Source: Candidatus Zixiibacteriota bacterium (lineage in GTDB: Bacteria > Zixibacteria > MSB-5A5 > JAABVY01 > JAHJOQ01). Taken from it: a DNA stretch of 6,862 nt. This document shows, one piece after another, positions 6,504 through 6,862 of the stretch. Numbering within the stretch: position 1 is the first letter of the stretch; each line of letters starts with the position of its first letter. The DNA lies in the NCBI GenBank assembly GCA_024275215.1, contig JAJRZO010000373.1, positions 1 through 6,862 on the forward strand, given 5' to 3'. The notes beneath the pieces were generated by a model. It was not told the DNA's origin. It worked only from the letters and a program-made list of their open reading frames with translations, and ran no database searches. The translations under genes were made by a program, and so were the position numbers.

Positions 6504-6862
6504 GATTCATTTAAGATAGTTTTGAGCCGTTTGGATATTCGTGTCAGCCACAGACCCTGCAGGAGTTGCCGTAGTTTCGCAAATCGCTCAGGGTCAGTTT
6601 GTTTTACAGCGAGAAGGTGTTCGATGAGCCAAATCCAGAGCAGGCTGAATACTGCGGCAATGAAAACAGCAAACAGAACCAGATAAGATCGCTTAGGCTT
6701 GTCCTTGAGAACTGGAACTGACGCATAATGGAGTACGGAAAGAGTGGGTGTTGTCTTGTTTTCTTCGATTCTCGCTTGCTCGTACTGACCGGTCAGGAGC
6801 TCAAAAACCGTTTCATGGATTTTTACTCTGCGAGTCAGTCGCGCCAACTTGAGAGCGAGTTC
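6500..6862 (-). CDS. Polysaccharide chain-length determinant, Wzz/GNVR family (C-terminal part)
   Basis: Partial gene whose 5' part lies beyond the right edge; the frame is open to the last base. The 120 visible residues are the C-terminal end of a polysaccharide co-polymerase, an inner-membrane protein with a large periplasmic coiled domain that sets the length of polymerised surface glycans. They begin ELALKLARLTRRVKIHETVF and run through ELLTGQYEQARIEE (21-34), the typical GNVR-domain helix, then the proline-rich approach to the membrane VPVLKDKPKR (49-58). One transmembrane helix follows (about 60-82), then a basic cytoplasmic tail of about 38 residues. No Walker-type tyrosine-kinase domain follows the second helix, so this is the kinase-less type or its kinase is a separate protein. 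A TTG at 6845-6847 is the first possible start codon inside the window, but the motif continues upstream of it, so it is internal. The stop overlaps the next gene's GTG. Confidence 0.87.
   Translation of the reverse strand, partial: ELALKLARLTRRVKIHETVFELLTGQYEQARIEENKTTPTLSVLHYASVPVLKDKPKRSYLVLFAVFIAAVFSLLWIWLIEHLLAVKQTDPERFAKLRQLLQGLWLTRISKRLKTILNES

Overview
The window looks like chromosomal DNA from a Gram-negative (two-membrane) bacterium. An MCE/MlaD-type lipid-transport protein and a pair of genes for polymerising and controlling the chain length of a surface polysaccharide or O-antigen both point to an outer membrane. Base composition is intermediate, with no plasmid, phage or transposase gene in view. 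I cannot name the phylum from sequence alone. The short GC-rich palindromes at the left edge and the orphan MCE plus GH57 pairing would fit several uncultured or environmental phyla, but that is a guess.

Layout. Positions 1-266 are non-coding and hold three hairpin-forming palindromes, one of them of the widespread ATTCCCGC/GCGGGAAT type. Positions 267-1697 (minus) encode a PutP-like sodium:solute symporter. It is preceded, one base apart, by a 30-residue single-helix ORF (1699-1791, minus) with a strong ribosome binding site; this resembles the small accessory subunits that accompany some symporters. Positions 1792-1986 are a divergent promoter region, with a good sigma70-like candidate for the symporter operon and a weak one for the rightward genes. 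Positions 1987-2889 (plus) encode an MCE/MlaD-family membrane-anchored protein, whose stop codon overlaps by one base the start of a GH57 alpha-glucan-acting enzyme (2889-5087, plus). After a 42-base convergent gap come two minus-strand genes transcribed toward it from the right: an O-antigen ligase/polymerase-like membrane protein (5130-6503) and, upstream of it with a GTGA overlap, the C-terminal part of a Wzz/GNVR chain-length determinant that runs off the window (6500-6862).

How the genes fit together. There are three transcription units: (i) leftward, small peptide plus symporter, for Na+-coupled uptake of proline or a similar solute; (ii) rightward, MCE protein plus cytoplasmic glucan enzyme, whose overlapping start and stop suggest translational coupling although the two known functions (envelope lipid transport and glycogen/maltodextrin remodelling) have no obvious link; (iii) leftward from the right edge, the tail of a surface-polysaccharide operon. 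The most rewarding points are the unlisted small peptide, the coupled MCE-GH57 pair, the altered sodium-site motif of the symporter, and the palindrome cluster. I see no clear evidence for a wholly new multi-gene system in this window.
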